The notes under the pieces: generated by a model
Told to the model about the DNA's origin: nothing
Databases searched by the model: none
Seen by the model: only the letters and a program-made list of their open reading frames with translations
DNA from: Campylobacter portucalensis
Lineage (GTDB): Bacteria; Campylobacterota; Campylobacteria; Campylobacterales; Campylobacteraceae
DNA length: 64,000 bases
NCBI RefSeq assembly: GCF_009690845.1
Contig: NZ_VWSJ01000023.1
Span: 1 to 64,000 of the forward strand
Direction of reading: 5' to 3'
Translations under genes and position numbers: made by a program
In this document: piece by piece, positions 55,326 through 64,000 of the stretch
How positions within the stretch are numbered: the stretch's first letter is position 1
How the letters are laid out: every line of letters begins with the position of its first letter

Positions 55326-56844
55326 TAAAAATATATTTTTCATACAAGAAGAGAAAAATTACAGTGATTTTGAAAAGCAAGCACTAGAATTTAGCGAGTT
55401 TTTAAATATAAATAATATAAAAGAGCTATCTTTAAATTTAGATAATATTTATAATTTTTTTGTTTGTTTTTTTGGTTGTATGCATGCAAATGTTAAGAGT
55501 TATTTAAATAATAACATCTCTTTTGTTGTAGATGATAAAAATTTAAAAACAATGAAGGCTTCTTGTGGTCAAAATAGCCTAAATTTCAATGAAAATTATG
55601 AGTTTTATTTAAAAACTTCTGGAAGCAGTGGCGAGCCAAAGTTGATTAAAAAGAGTATTAAGCAAATGCTTTTAGAAGCTGTTTGTTTACAAGAATTTCT
55701 AAATTTAAAAAATCCTACATTTTTCTCAAGCGTGAGTCATTTAAACATGTTTGGTCTTACTTTTAAAGTATTTTTACCACTAATTAGCGGCGGTAAAATC
55801 CACTCTTTTTTATTAAATTATCCAGAGATTATGCAAGATATAGACTTTTCAAATGGAGTTTTTATAACTTCTCCAACTGTATTAAACATCTTATCTCAAA
55901 AATCAGAGTTGAAGAATTTAAAAGATTTAATTTGCTCAATTACTGCTGGCTCGAAATTGAAAGATAGTGTTATGTTAAATTTAAAAACTATATTTAATAT
56001 GAATGTTATAGAAATTTATGGAAGTACAGAAACTGGCGTAATAGCTAGGAATTTAGACAATCAATTTTATGCTTTTAAGGGCGTGGATTTAAAAATTTCT
56101 CAAGATGATAGATTGTTGATAAATTCACCATGGTGCGATAATTTTTTAAGTAGTGATATGGCAAATTTAGATGGAGATAAAATAACTCTTCTTGGTAGGT
56201 ATGATAGAATTGTTAAGCTAAATGATATGCGTTTTAGTTTAGATGGAGCTGAAAATTTACTTAAAACCCACGATTTTGTAAATGATGCAAAGTGCGAGTT
56301 ATTGGAAGGAAATAACAGAATTTCAGCCTTAATTTCACTTAGCGATAAGGGCAAGATTGCTTATCTAAAAGGTGGCAAAAAAAGAGTCTCAAATGAGCTT
56401 AAATCATACACAAAAGATAAATTTAAAACTAATATTAGATATTTTAAAATAACCTCAAAAATAGCCTTAAATTCAAATGGAAAATTTACAAAAAAAGATT
56501 TTTTAAATGAGTATAATAAGGTAAAAAAACCTGAATTAAAAGAGATTGAACAAGATGGCTTATTTGAAATTTTTACTAGCGAAGATCTATTTTTTTATGA
56601 AGGACATTTCAACACTTTTCCTATCACACCTGGTTTTATTGAGCTTGGTTTTGTTTATGAAGCTTTGAGGATGAAAAAAATTGATATTTTAAAGATAAAA
56701 AGTATAGAAAATATTAAATTTACAGCTATTTTAAGACCTATGCAAAAAGTATTTTTATCATTAAAAGATGGTGAAAATTTAGTAAATTTTGAAATTTTTG
56801 ATGATGAGAAGATATATGCTAGTGGAAGGATGAGATTTGGATAA
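55318..56844 (+). CDS. AMP-dependent ligase fused to a dehydratase (ApeH-ApeI-like)
   Basis: The 508-residue protein joins two activities. Residues 1-400 are an ANL-type acyl ligase (TSGSSGEPK, about 100-108; IEIYGSTETGVIARN; LGRYDRIVKLNDMRF) that would activate the aryl starter acid. Residues about 409-508 are a FabZ/hotdog domain (FYEGHFNTFPITPGFIELG with His430). In E. coli these are two genes (apeH, apeI). It overlaps both neighbours by 8 bases. Confidence 0.82.
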   Translation: MINKNIFFIQEEKNYSDFEKQALEFSEFLNINNIKELSLNLDNIYNFFVCFFGCMHANVKSYLNNNISFVVDDKNLKTMKASCGQNSLNFNENYEFYLKTSGSSGEPKLIKKSIKQMLLEAVCLQEFLNLKNPTFFSSVSHLNMFGLTFKVFLPLISGGKIHSFLLNYPEIMQDIDFSNGVFITSPTVLNILSQKSELKNLKDLICSITAGSKLKDSVMLNLKTIFNMNVIEIYGSTETGVIARNLDNQFYAFKGVDLKISQDDRLLINSPWCDNFLSSDMANLDGDKITLLGRYDRIVKLNDMRFSLDGAENLLKTHDFVNDAKCELLEGNNRISALISLSDKGKIAYLKGGKKRVSNELKSYTKDKFKTNIRYFKITSKIALNSNGKFTKKDFLNEYNKVKKPELKEIEQDGLFEIFTSEDLFFYEGHFNTFPITPGFIELGFVYEALRMKKIDILKIKSIENIKFTAILRPMQKVFLSLKDGENLVNFEIFDDEKIYASGRMRFG

Positions 56845-57535
56845 AATTTGCTTTTTAGTGCCGTATTATAATCATCCTCAAAAGATTAAAATTTTGGTTG
56901 ATAGATTAAAATCATATCAAATTCATATAATTTTAATCGATGATGGAAGTAGCGATAAAGATGTTTTAGAAGCTCTTGGGATAGATATATTAACTCATAG
57001 TCAAAATGAAGGCAAGGGCAGGGCTTTAAAAACTGGTTTTGAGTATGCTTTAAAAAATGGTTTTACTCACGCTTTTCAAATAGATGCAGATATGCAACAC
57101 GATTTAAATAAAATAGATAAATTTTTAGAAATTTACAAAAATGATAAAAAATCAATAATTTGCGGGTATGGAAAATATGACAAAACAGCTCCAAAATCAA
57201 GAATTTATGGACGAAAAATTACAAATTTTTGGGGATATATCAATACTCTTGGTGGGCACTTTGAAGATTTTATGATAGGTATGAGAATTTATCCGATAAA
57301 TAATAAAGTGATTTTAAAAACAAAATCAAATAGAATGGAGTTTGATATTGAAATTTTGATAAATTACTATAAAATGGGATATAAATTTAAGTGGATTGAG
57401 GTTGATATAAATTACGATTCTATATCGCATTTTAAGATGTTAAGAGATAATTTTTTAATAAGCAAAATGCATGCAAGATGCTTTTTTTCTTTACCTAAAT
57501 TTATATATAAGAAGATAAAAAATGAGTTGGTATAA
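56837..57535 (+). CDS. Glycosyltransferase family 2 (N-terminal half of ApeJ-like)
   Basis: The 232-residue GT-A enzyme has ILIDDGSSDKDVLE, NEGKGRALKTGFEYA and the metal motif FQIDADMQHD. GT2 enzymes of this kind glycosylate a lipid or head group. In E. coli APE clusters the GT is fused to an acyltransferase; here the acyltransferase is the next gene, overlapping by 14 bases. Confidence 0.83.
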   Translation: MDKICFLVPYYNHPQKIKILVDRLKSYQIHIILIDDGSSDKDVLEALGIDILTHSQNEGKGRALKTGFEYALKNGFTHAFQIDADMQHDLNKIDKFLEIYKNDKKSIICGYGKYDKTAPKSRIYGRKITNFWGYINTLGGHFEDFMIGMRIYPINNKVILKTKSNRMEFDIEILINYYKMGYKFKWIEVDINYDSISHFKMLRDNFLISKMHARCFFSLPKFIYKKIKNELV

Positions 57536-58400
57536 TCAAAAAGAAAAAGGGAGTAAATTTCTACTAAAAACAACTCTTTTTTTAGTTAAATTTACACCGA
57601 ATTTTATCTTGAAATTTATCGTTTTGATGGCAAGCTTTTTTTATTATATTTTTTCAAAAAATGAACGAAAAAATATAGATAAATTTTATAAAAATTTAAA
57701 CTCTAAAAATAGAAATACTTTTTTAAATTTTTACAATTTTTCTATTAGTATTATAGATAAAATGGCAGTTTGGATAGGAAAAATTCAATTTAAAGACTTG
57801 GTATTAAAAGATAAAGATTTGATTTTAAAAAATTTAGTCAATGCAAAAACTGGAACTATTATTTTAGCAAGCCATTATGGAAATATAGAGATCGCAAGAG
57901 CTTTAAGCAGGACAAAACATAAGGTTAAATTAGCGATTTTAGTCTATAATAAAAATATGATGAATTTTAATAATTTAATCAATAAAATAAGCTCGCAAAA
58001 GATTAAAATCTTTGAAGTTGATGAACTTGATGTTGCAAGAATGATAGAACTTAGGAATTTTTTAGATAATGGAGGCCATCTTTGCATAATGGGTGATAGA
58101 ATTCCTCTAAAATCAAATAAAATGATAAACGCTAAATTTTTAAATCAAAATGCAGACTTTCCTCTTGGGTCTTTTTATCTAGCATATCTTTTAAAATGTC
58201 CTATAAATGCACTTTGGTGTGTAAAAAATAAAAATAAATATGAGATTATGATGGATGAAATTTGTGATTTTTTAGATAAGAAAAGCATTGAAAAATGTGC
58301 TTTAAAATATATAAGTTTATTAGAAGATAGAGTTAGAGAAAATCCAACTATGTGGTTTAATTTTTTTGATTTTTGGGGCGATGATGAGAAGAGTTTATAA
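57522..58400 (+). CDS. LpxL/HtrB-type acyltransferase (C-terminal half of ApeJ-like)
   Basis: The 292-residue protein has a membrane helix near 30-45 and the lysophospholipid-acyltransferase region ILASHYGNIEIARAL (catalytic H-x4-E: H117 region) with ICIMGDRIPLKS-like GHLCIMGDRIPLKSNK. It probably acylates the glycosylated or glycerol anchor. Overlaps both neighbours. Confidence 0.78.
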   Translation: MSWYNQKEKGSKFLLKTTLFLVKFTPNFILKFIVLMASFFYYIFSKNERKNIDKFYKNLNSKNRNTFLNFYNFSISIIDKMAVWIGKIQFKDLVLKDKDLILKNLVNAKTGTIILASHYGNIEIARALSRTKHKVKLAILVYNKNMMNFNNLINKISSQKIKIFEVDELDVARMIELRNFLDNGGHLCIMGDRIPLKSNKMINAKFLNQNADFPLGSFYLAYLLKCPINALWCVKNKNKYEIMMDEICDFLDKKSIEKCALKYISLLEDRVRENPTMWFNFFDFWGDDEKSL

Positions 58401-58782
58401 ATTTAGGGTAGAATTTTATGATGTTGATAGCTTAAATGTAGTTTGGCATGGAAATTATGTGAAATTTTTAGAAAGTGCAAGGTGTAAATTTTTAAGCGAA
58501 CTTGGTTATGATTATGAAAAAATGCGAGATGAGGGCTTTTCTTATCCTGTAGTAAAAATGGATTTTAAATTTATACAGCCCCTGTTTTTTAAGGATGAAT
58601 TTGAAATTTTAATCACGCTTTTAGAGATTGAAAGTTTTTTAAAATTTTCATATTTAATTACAAAGTCTGGTCAAAAAATTTGCAAAGCCACAACATATCA
58701 AGCTTGCGTGGATATGAAAAATATGCAAACTTGCACTATTGCACCAAAAACTTTACAAAATTTAATAAAAGGAGAGTTATGA
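58384..58782 (+). CDS. Acyl-CoA thioesterase, 4HBT family (ApeK-like)
   Basis: The frame is open from 58366, but the ATG at 58384 (MRRVYKFRVEFYDVDSLNVV) gives the normal family length, about 132 residues. YDVDSLNVVWHGNYVKFLES is the hotdog thioesterase signature with the catalytic Asp. It would release or proofread the polyene chain. The end overlaps the LolA-like gene by 4 bases. Confidence 0.82.
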   Translation: MRRVYKFRVEFYDVDSLNVVWHGNYVKFLESARCKFLSELGYDYEKMRDEGFSYPVVKMDFKFIQPLFFKDEFEILITLLEIESFLKFSYLITKSGQKICKATTYQACVDMKNMQTCTIAPKTLQNLIKGEL

Positions 58783-59294
58783 AAAAAGTTATTATTTTTT
58801 TATTTTGTAGCTTTATGTGTCTTGCAGGCGATGAAGAAAAGATTAAAAAAATATTAAATTTCTCAGAAATTCACGGCGAGTTTAATCAAACAAAAATTTT
58901 AAAATCATTTAAAAATCCAATAGTGGCTTATGGCAAATTTGCTATTTATGATGAAACTTTTGAACAAAATTTAACAAAGCCTTTTCAGGTATCTGTAAGA
59001 GTAGATAAGAATGGAGTTTTTGAGCTTAGAAATGGTAAATTTGAAAAAATTAATTCTAATTTTAACGGCGATATATTTTTAAACATTTTTACTATGAATT
59101 TTGAAAATTTAAAGACCAATTTTGATTATAAAATCTCTTTTAAAGATGATTGGGAAATTTTGCTTTTGCCAAAAGGAATTTTATCAAAAATTTTTAGCCA
59201 AATTCGCATTAATGGTAAAAAGTATGTTGAAAAAATAGTTTTAGAAGAGATTAACGGTGATAAAACTATATATGAATTTTTTAATATAAAATGA
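58779..59294 (+). CDS. LolA-like outer-membrane lipoprotein carrier (ApeL-like)
   Basis: The ATG at 58779 (AGGAG upstream) gives 171 residues with a signal peptide (1-16, MCLAGD). The frame continues upstream but that part is the thioesterase in another frame. The mature beta-rich protein (ILNFSEIHGEFNQTKILKSF) has the LolA fold of APE clusters, thought to shuttle the polyene lipid across the periplasm. Confidence 0.78.
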   Translation: MKKVIIFLFCSFMCLAGDEEKIKKILNFSEIHGEFNQTKILKSFKNPIVAYGKFAIYDETFEQNLTKPFQVSVRVDKNGVFELRNGKFEKINSNFNGDIFLNIFTMNFENLKTNFDYKISFKDDWEILLLPKGILSKIFSQIRINGKKYVEKIVLEEINGDKTIYEFFNIK

Positions 59295-61393
59295 AAAAGT
59301 ATATATTTTTTTTATCGATTTTTATATTTTTTGGCAGTGCTATTTTTGTAAATTTTCATAAATTTAATGCTGATATCTTTTCTTTGTTGGATTTAAATAT
59401 AAATAGCATTTCAAAACTAGCCATAAAAAGTCAGCAAGAGGCAAGCAAATTTGATTTTAGTGTTTTGGTAAAAGATAGAGATGATGCAAAAAAAATTGAT
59501 ATTTTAATAAAACAATCAGATCTTTTTGATAAAAATAGTGTGAAAAAAATTGATGATTTGAAATTAGTGCTTTTTGATAAGAGAAGGATTGATGAGCCAA
59601 AAGGTATTGATTTTTTTCAAAATAGTGCAAAAAGTCTTTTTGATATAAATAGAAATTTTAGTATAAATGATGATTTTTTTTCTATGATTTCTTTACCTAA
59701 GATGGCTAATACTAAATTTGATATAGAGACAGGTTTTTTAAAAACTCAAAATTTTTATCTTTTAAATTATAAATTAAATCAAGATTATGATGAAGAAAAA
59801 TTAATCAATCTATATAAAGATATAAAAAAATTTAAAAACACTCATATAAATTCATCTCAAATTTATAATCTTTATGCAAAAGATACAGCACGAAATGAAA
59901 GCCTAAAATTAGGGCTTTTATCTTTAGGCTTGACATTTTTGTTTATGATTTTTGCTTTTGGGGATTTTAGAATTTTTTATATTTTATTAATAGTGATCTT
60001 TTCTTTAATATGCGGACTTGGATTGACTCTTTTGATTTTTGATGAGGTTAGTTTTTTATCTCTTGTTATATCTACGAGTCTTATAGGATTAATTGTGGAT
60101 TATGCTATGCATTTTTTGAGTGCAAATTTAGAAAAAAATTATAAAAAAGAGAAAATTTTAAATTTCTATAAGATATTTTTTGTAGCGTTTTTGATAACAA
60201 GTAGCGGATATTTACTATTTTTCTTATCACCTATGAAATTTTTGCATGAAATTGCATTTATTTCTGTTGCATCTCTATTTTTTTCATCCATATTTACATA
60301 TTTTATTTTTCCAGATATTTTAAGAAATGCAAAATTTAAAAAAAGCTATATTTTTAATAAAATATTTCATTTTTATATAAAAGTTATCTCTAAAATCAAG
60401 ATAAAAGTTTTATTGATTTATGCATTAATTTTACTTATTTTTATAAGTTTTTTAAATGTAAATTTAAATGATAATATAAAAAATTATATAAAATTACCTC
60501 AAAATTTAGAGCAAGATTCGTATATTTTTAGTAAAGAGCTTGATTTAAAAAGTGATTTTTTATTGGTAGATAAATTTTTATCAAACACCCTTGTTTTAGA
60601 ATTAAAAGAAAAAAAATTAATTCAAAATCCATTTTTTATAACAAATTTTATAAATGATATAAAAACTCAAAATGACATTAAAGATTATTTTAAAAAGCAC
60701 TCTTTAAATCCAAATATAATTAAAATTTATGAAAATTTAGGATTTCAAAAAGATGAAATAGATAGTAAATTTAAAGAAATTTATGATTTTAAAACTATGG
60801 ATTTAAATAATAGCTTGAAAATTTTAGGTATGGATATTAGAAATTTTTTTGTGAGCGATAAAGAGATAATAAAAGCTAGTAGTTTTGTAAAAAATAGAGA
60901 TTTTGATGAAATTTTGCAAAAATACAATGCAGTTTATGTGAATTTTATTTTTGATATTAATAAAAATTTAAATTCCATCAAAATTCAAGCTATTTTTATA
61001 AAATTTGCAGGATTGATTGTGGCTTTTATTGCACTTGGAGTTTTTTTAAATTTTAAATTATCTCTAAAAATAGTGAGTTTGATTTTGTTATCTTCTATTT
61101 TATCGGTGATTGTTTTTGTGATTTTAGGGCTAAATTTAGATATATTTGTTTTATTTGGATTTATTTTAGCAAGTGCGGCAGGGATTGATTATATGCTTTT
61201 TGCGATAAATGAAAATTTAGATAAAGATGAGAGAATTTTTGGCATAATGGCTGCTAGTTTTACCTCTATTTTATCATTTTTTACTCTCATTTTTAGCTCT
61301 ACAACGGCAGTTTTTAGTTTTGGGCTAGGTGTTAGTTTAAATTTATTTATACTTATGATTTTAAGCTCGATTTTATCTATAAAAAGCCATTGA
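59291..61393 (+). CDS. MMPL/RND-family exporter (ApeM-like)
   Basis: The 700-residue inner-membrane transporter has a first helix (4-22), a large periplasmic loop, a block of helices with LIVDYAMHFLSANLEK (about 262-277), a second loop and a second block with AAGIDYMLFAINENL (about 625-639). The two D-Y motifs are typical of MMPL pumps. It ends LSIKSH just where a patatin remnant begins; family members are about 760-780 residues, so a short C-terminal loss is possible. Confidence 0.85.
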   Translation: MKKYIFFLSIFIFFGSAIFVNFHKFNADIFSLLDLNINSISKLAIKSQQEASKFDFSVLVKDRDDAKKIDILIKQSDLFDKNSVKKIDDLKLVLFDKRRIDEPKGIDFFQNSAKSLFDINRNFSINDDFFSMISLPKMANTKFDIETGFLKTQNFYLLNYKLNQDYDEEKLINLYKDIKKFKNTHINSSQIYNLYAKDTARNESLKLGLLSLGLTFLFMIFAFGDFRIFYILLIVIFSLICGLGLTLLIFDEVSFLSLVISTSLIGLIVDYAMHFLSANLEKNYKKEKILNFYKIFFVAFLITSSGYLLFFLSPMKFLHEIAFISVASLFFSSIFTYFIFPDILRNAKFKKSYIFNKIFHFYIKVISKIKIKVLLIYALILLIFISFLNVNLNDNIKNYIKLPQNLEQDSYIFSKELDLKSDFLLVDKFLSNTLVLELKEKKLIQNPFFITNFINDIKTQNDIKDYFKKHSLNPNIIKIYENLGFQKDEIDSKFKEIYDFKTMDLNNSLKILGMDIRNFFVSDKEIIKASSFVKNRDFDEILQKYNAVYVNFIFDINKNLNSIKIQAIFIKFAGLIVAFIALGVFLNFKLSLKIVSLILLSSILSVIVFVILGLNLDIFVLFGFILASAAGIDYMLFAINENLDKDERIFGIMAASFTSILSFFTLIFSSTTAVFSFGLGVSLNLFILMILSSILSIKSH

Positions 61394-62110
61394 TTTATCT
61401 GTCTTAAAAGGAAAAATATAAAAATAGCATTAGCAGGCGGAGTAGCAAGAGGAATTTTTCATCTTGAAATTTTAGAAAAATTAGACGATCTTGGAGTTGA
61501 AATAGATGCTATTTCTAGTAGCAGTATATGTGCTTTTATAGTAGTTTGTTACTCCAGAGGCACTAGATCAAAAGAAATTTTAGACCAAATAATAAATTAA
61601 AAGCTTTGTTAGGATTGATGAAAAAACAACTTCATAAAATACTTTGTAAAAAGCGATAGGCTTGAGAATTTAAATATTAAAACTTATGTTGCAAGATTGA
61701 TTGAGGCTTAGAAATTTGCACTATTTTAGTAGCAGAGATGCGGTTAAGACAGTTCTTGTGCTTTATTTCCTGTTTTTGAGTCTATCGAGTATGAAAAATT
61801 GCAACTTGTTGATGGTGGATTTATGGATAATTTACCAATTACACCGCTTTTTAACCATAAATTACTAATTGTTGGAGTGGATTTACATCTAATTTTACCA
61901 TTTCATAGTAAAAATTTAATATCTTGTTTTAAAAGAGCGTATTTTTTAGTTTAAACTCAAGGAGCTTATCACAAAAAATAGACGCAATCTCTACATAAAT
62001 GAGCCAAAACTATCAAAATATGGGCTTTTTAGCTTTAAAAATTTTGATGAAATGTTTGATCTTGGATATAATAGCATCTCAAAAGATATGATACAAAATT
62101 TAGAAAAATA
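61394..62110 (+). pseudogene. Patatin-like phospholipase, start codon lost and many stops
   Basis: An AGGA-preceded frame begins with ATA (not ATG) and reads KIALAGGVARGIFHLEILEK, DLGVEIDAISSSSICAF (the G-x-S-x-G nucleophile elbow is altered to S-S-S-I-C), then breaks. A later piece LVDGGFMDNLPITPLFNH carries the Asp-Gly active-site motif. Frameshifts and stops run to the end near 62110. It was a polyene-operon neighbour and is now dead. Confidence 0.78.
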
Positions 62111-62123
62111 AAAAGGAGGGGGT

Positions 62124-62765
62124 ATGATTTTAGGCGTTTTTGATTTGGATAAGACTTTGATTTTAGGTGATAGTTATGATTTGTGGCATGAGTTTTTATT
62201 AGAGCGTAAAATTTTAGGACAAAAATTTATAGATGAAAATAAACAAATGGGCATTTTATATGAAAAGGGCGAGCTTGATATGGATGAGTATTTGAAATTT
62301 TCAATCACTTCTTTAAAAAGCCTGAGTGTTGAGCAGATTAATGATTTAATTCCAATTTTTTTAAAAGATAAAATAGAGCCAATTATACATAGAAAAACTA
62401 GAGAATGGTTAGCTAAATTTGATAGAAATTTAATCATATCAGCCACTCCAGAATATATCGTAAAGCCGATATCAAATTTATTAAAAGCTAATGATTTTAT
62501 CGGTGTAGAATTAGAACAAAAAGATGGATTTTATACTCCAAATGCAAAAAAGCCTTTAAGTTTTAGAGAGGGCAAAGTGTTAAATTTAGAGTTGTATCTA
62601 AAAAACAACTCTCTAAATCCAGAAAAAATAGCCTTTTATACAGATTCTATCAATGATATTTCAATGTGCGAATATGCAGATTTTGTAACTTGCGTAAATC
62701 CCGATATGAAATTAAGAAAAATAGCTATAGATAAAAAATGGGATATAGTGGATTTAGGGTATTAA
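62124..62765 (+). CDS. HAD-superfamily IB phosphatase (SerB-like)
   Basis: The 213-residue hydrolase has VFDLDKTLILGDSYDLW (catalytic DxDxT), NLIISATPEY (motif II Ser/Thr) and FYTDSINDISMCEYADF (motif IV D...D). Its size fits IB-type HAD phosphatases such as phosphoserine phosphatase or CicA-like enzymes; the substrate is unclear. GGAGG precedes the ATG. Confidence 0.8.
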   Translation: MILGVFDLDKTLILGDSYDLWHEFLLERKILGQKFIDENKQMGILYEKGELDMDEYLKFSITSLKSLSVEQINDLIPIFLKDKIEPIIHRKTREWLAKFDRNLIISATPEYIVKPISNLLKANDFIGVELEQKDGFYTPNAKKPLSFREGKVLNLELYLKNNSLNPEKIAFYTDSINDISMCEYADFVTCVNPDMKLRKIAIDKKWDIVDLGY

Positions 62766-63295
62766 ATTTATGTTTGTATAAAATCAGCAGCGTTTAAATG
62801 TTTTAATAAAAAATAATGATATCTATTTTAAAAACTATATTTAAAATTTAAATTTTAAGATAAGATGCTTTGGTTGGTAAAATATTATGTATAAATTTAT
62901 GATAGCAAAATTTTGCTTGTTTTGGATGATTAGTGTGCTGAAAAAAGCTTGAAATTTGCAAATATAAAATAATATTCTATTAGTGTGATAAAAGAGAAAT
63001 TAGAATAATCAAAAAATTTAATAAATTTAATGATTATTTGAATGATGATGTAGTAAAAATATATAAATATTATAAAATTTGATTAAATTGGTGGAGTGGT
63101 AGCTAAATTTATTGTTTTGTAAAAATGTTGTTATTTAATGGTATTATATAAATGTTTAAATTTACGAGTTAGGGTAAATATAATAATCAAAAGAGCAACT
63201 AAAGTTATTTGTGAGTTTTTTGATGCATATTAATGGTGTTAAATTAATATATTTTTTAAAAAAATACTATATAAATGAGATAAATTTATACAACT
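62766..63295. other. Gene-free AT-rich stretch
   Basis: No gene is supported. A weak plus-strand frame at 63211 runs antisense over ruvX and has no coding character. Confidence 0.5.
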
Positions 63296-63691
63296 TTATA
63301 AATTATCTAAATTTCTACTTAAAAATCTTTGTAAAATTATCATTGCAGCTAAGCTATCTAATTTACCATCTTTTTGGCGATGGTTTGCAATACCAAATTC
63401 GCTTGCTTCTATGCTAGAGAAGCTTTCATCTTCATAAAAAATCTCGCCATCAAAATTTAAAAGCCCTACAAAATGCTTAATACGTCTAATCATCTCTTCC
63501 TCAGAGCTTCCATCAATAGGAATTCCAACTACTATTTTTTTTACTTTATACTCATTTAAAATCATCATCACATCTCTTGCTGCTTGATTTCTATTTTTAC
63601 GAAGCACTGCATTTATCGGCACTACAACGCCATTTTTATAGCCAAGTGCTAATCCTATTCTTTTAAGTCCAATATCTAAAGAAGCTAGCAT
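63296..63691 (-). CDS. ruvX: Putative Holliday junction resolvase RuvX (YqgF)
   Basis: A 131-residue RNase H-like nuclease with the catalytic acidic start SLDIGLKRIGLALG (D6), IVVGIPIDGSSEEE, and EDESFSSIEAS with a late Asp KDGKLDSLAAMIILQRFL. It is involved in 16S rRNA 5' maturation or Holliday junctions. It overlaps the dprA end by 7 bases, the dprA-ruvX pairing seen in other Campylobacter. Confidence 0.92.
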   Translation of the reverse strand: MLASLDIGLKRIGLALGYKNGVVVPINAVLRKNRNQAARDVMMILNEYKVKKIVVGIPIDGSSEEEMIRRIKHFVGLLNFDGEIFYEDESFSSIEASEFGIANHRQKDGKLDSLAAMIILQRFLSRNLDNL

Positions 63692-64000
63692 TTTAAAATA
63701 ACCTTTGTGCCTAAAATTTCTACTCTATCATTTAACTCGTATTCATAAATTAAATCTCCAAATTTAGCATAAACTTCATCAAAATTTGGATTTTGTTTTA
63801 TAAATTCTATTAATTCATCGCTTTTTGTTGATGTTAAATTTTGACCAAATTTATTTGCAAAATCTTCTATATCGTTTATTAGAGTAGCCTTGTTTTGAGA
63901 TAATAAAAAATTTGTTCCAAGGCTTTCGTTTATGCGATGCGGAAATACATAGATTGGAATTTTAAGTTCATTTGCTATCCTTGCACTCTGCAAAGATCCG
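63685..64000 (-). CDS. dprA: DNA-processing protein DprA, C-terminal part (runs off the window)
   Basis: The reading frame stays open to the window edge, reading GSLQSARIANELKIPIYVFP, NESLGTNFLLSQNKATLIND, the Rossmann C-terminus of DprA (S-G-S-L-x-T-A-R-x-A), followed by a short winged-helix-like tail. DprA loads RecA on incoming single-stranded DNA in transformation. The start lies beyond the window. Confidence 0.9.
   Translation of the reverse strand, partial: GSLQSARIANELKIPIYVFPHRINESLGTNFLLSQNKATLINDIEDFANKFGQNLTSTKSDELIEFIKQNPNFDEVYAKFGDLIYEYELNDRVEILGTKVILKC

Noticed and set aside
63211-63417. 68-codon plus-strand frame
   Set aside because: Antisense to ruvX at its 3' half and low complexity.

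Overview
The window looks like chromosomal DNA of an epsilonproteobacterium, most likely a Campylobacter of the aflagellate, very AT-rich kind (C. ureolyticus or C. hominis type; the species is inference). The reasons are the strong AT bias, the petABC, ftsI, aat, ccsBA, lepA, ruvX and dprA gene types, and the operon uvrD-truB-ispE-smpB-(thioredoxin)-clpS-clpA, which follows the C. jejuni order except that csrA is missing between ispE and truB.

Layout. 1-3340 is a graveyard of mobile DNA: a P2/Mu-type phage tail sheath/tube remnant, an IS605-family tnpB pseudogene and a virB8 remnant of a type IV secretion system. 3344-6180 is the cytochrome bc1 operon. 6452-6542 is tRNA-Ser(GCT). Its 3' end is repeated at 8344-8367, and the two copies bracket a 1.8-kb mini-island holding a broken tyrosine recombinase, an HTH protein, a PD-(D/E)xK-like nuclease and a GC-rich, strongly structured noncoding stretch. 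8634-11060 is a decayed operon of unknown function. 11630-17789 carries ftsI, aat, ccsBA and a small lipoprotein gene on the minus strand.

18278-22398 holds a two-gene respiratory module. The first gene encodes a secreted octahaem cytochrome c with seven CXXCH motifs and an unconventional CX17CH motif, comparable to the CX15CH of MccA sulfite reductase. The second encodes a rhodanese/hexahaem/membrane cytochrome b fusion that could carry quinol electrons to it. A haem lyase gene (ccsBA) lies nearby, divergently. A solute-binding protein gene follows, then the clp-uvrD operon on the minus strand.

31758-38025 is metal-related: a DUF4198 protein, acpS, a feoA-feoB operon preceded by a 25-bp palindrome, NikL/NikK-like periplasmic proteins, a 43-residue FeoB-associated Cys-rich protein and a Fur-family regulator. 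39323-41002 encodes a CsgG/DUF4810/DUF799 lipoprotein trio. 41901-44134 holds a tautomerase pseudogene and a type II restriction-modification system with a truncated cytosine methyltransferase. lepA follows.

46031-61393 is an aryl polyene (APE) type biosynthetic cluster with its own phosphopantetheinyl transferase: two ketosynthases, a chain-length-factor-like protein, two ACPs, a dehydratase and ketoreductase, an AMP-ligase/dehydratase fusion, acyltransferases, a glycosyltransferase, a thioesterase, a LolA-like carrier, an MMPL exporter, and three tandem secreted paralogues of unknown role, the middle one frameshifted in an A7 tract. The genes overlap heavily and read one way, so the cluster is probably one operon making a membrane-anchored polyene lipid. 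A patatin pseudogene, a HAD phosphatase, ruvX and the 3' part of dprA close the window.
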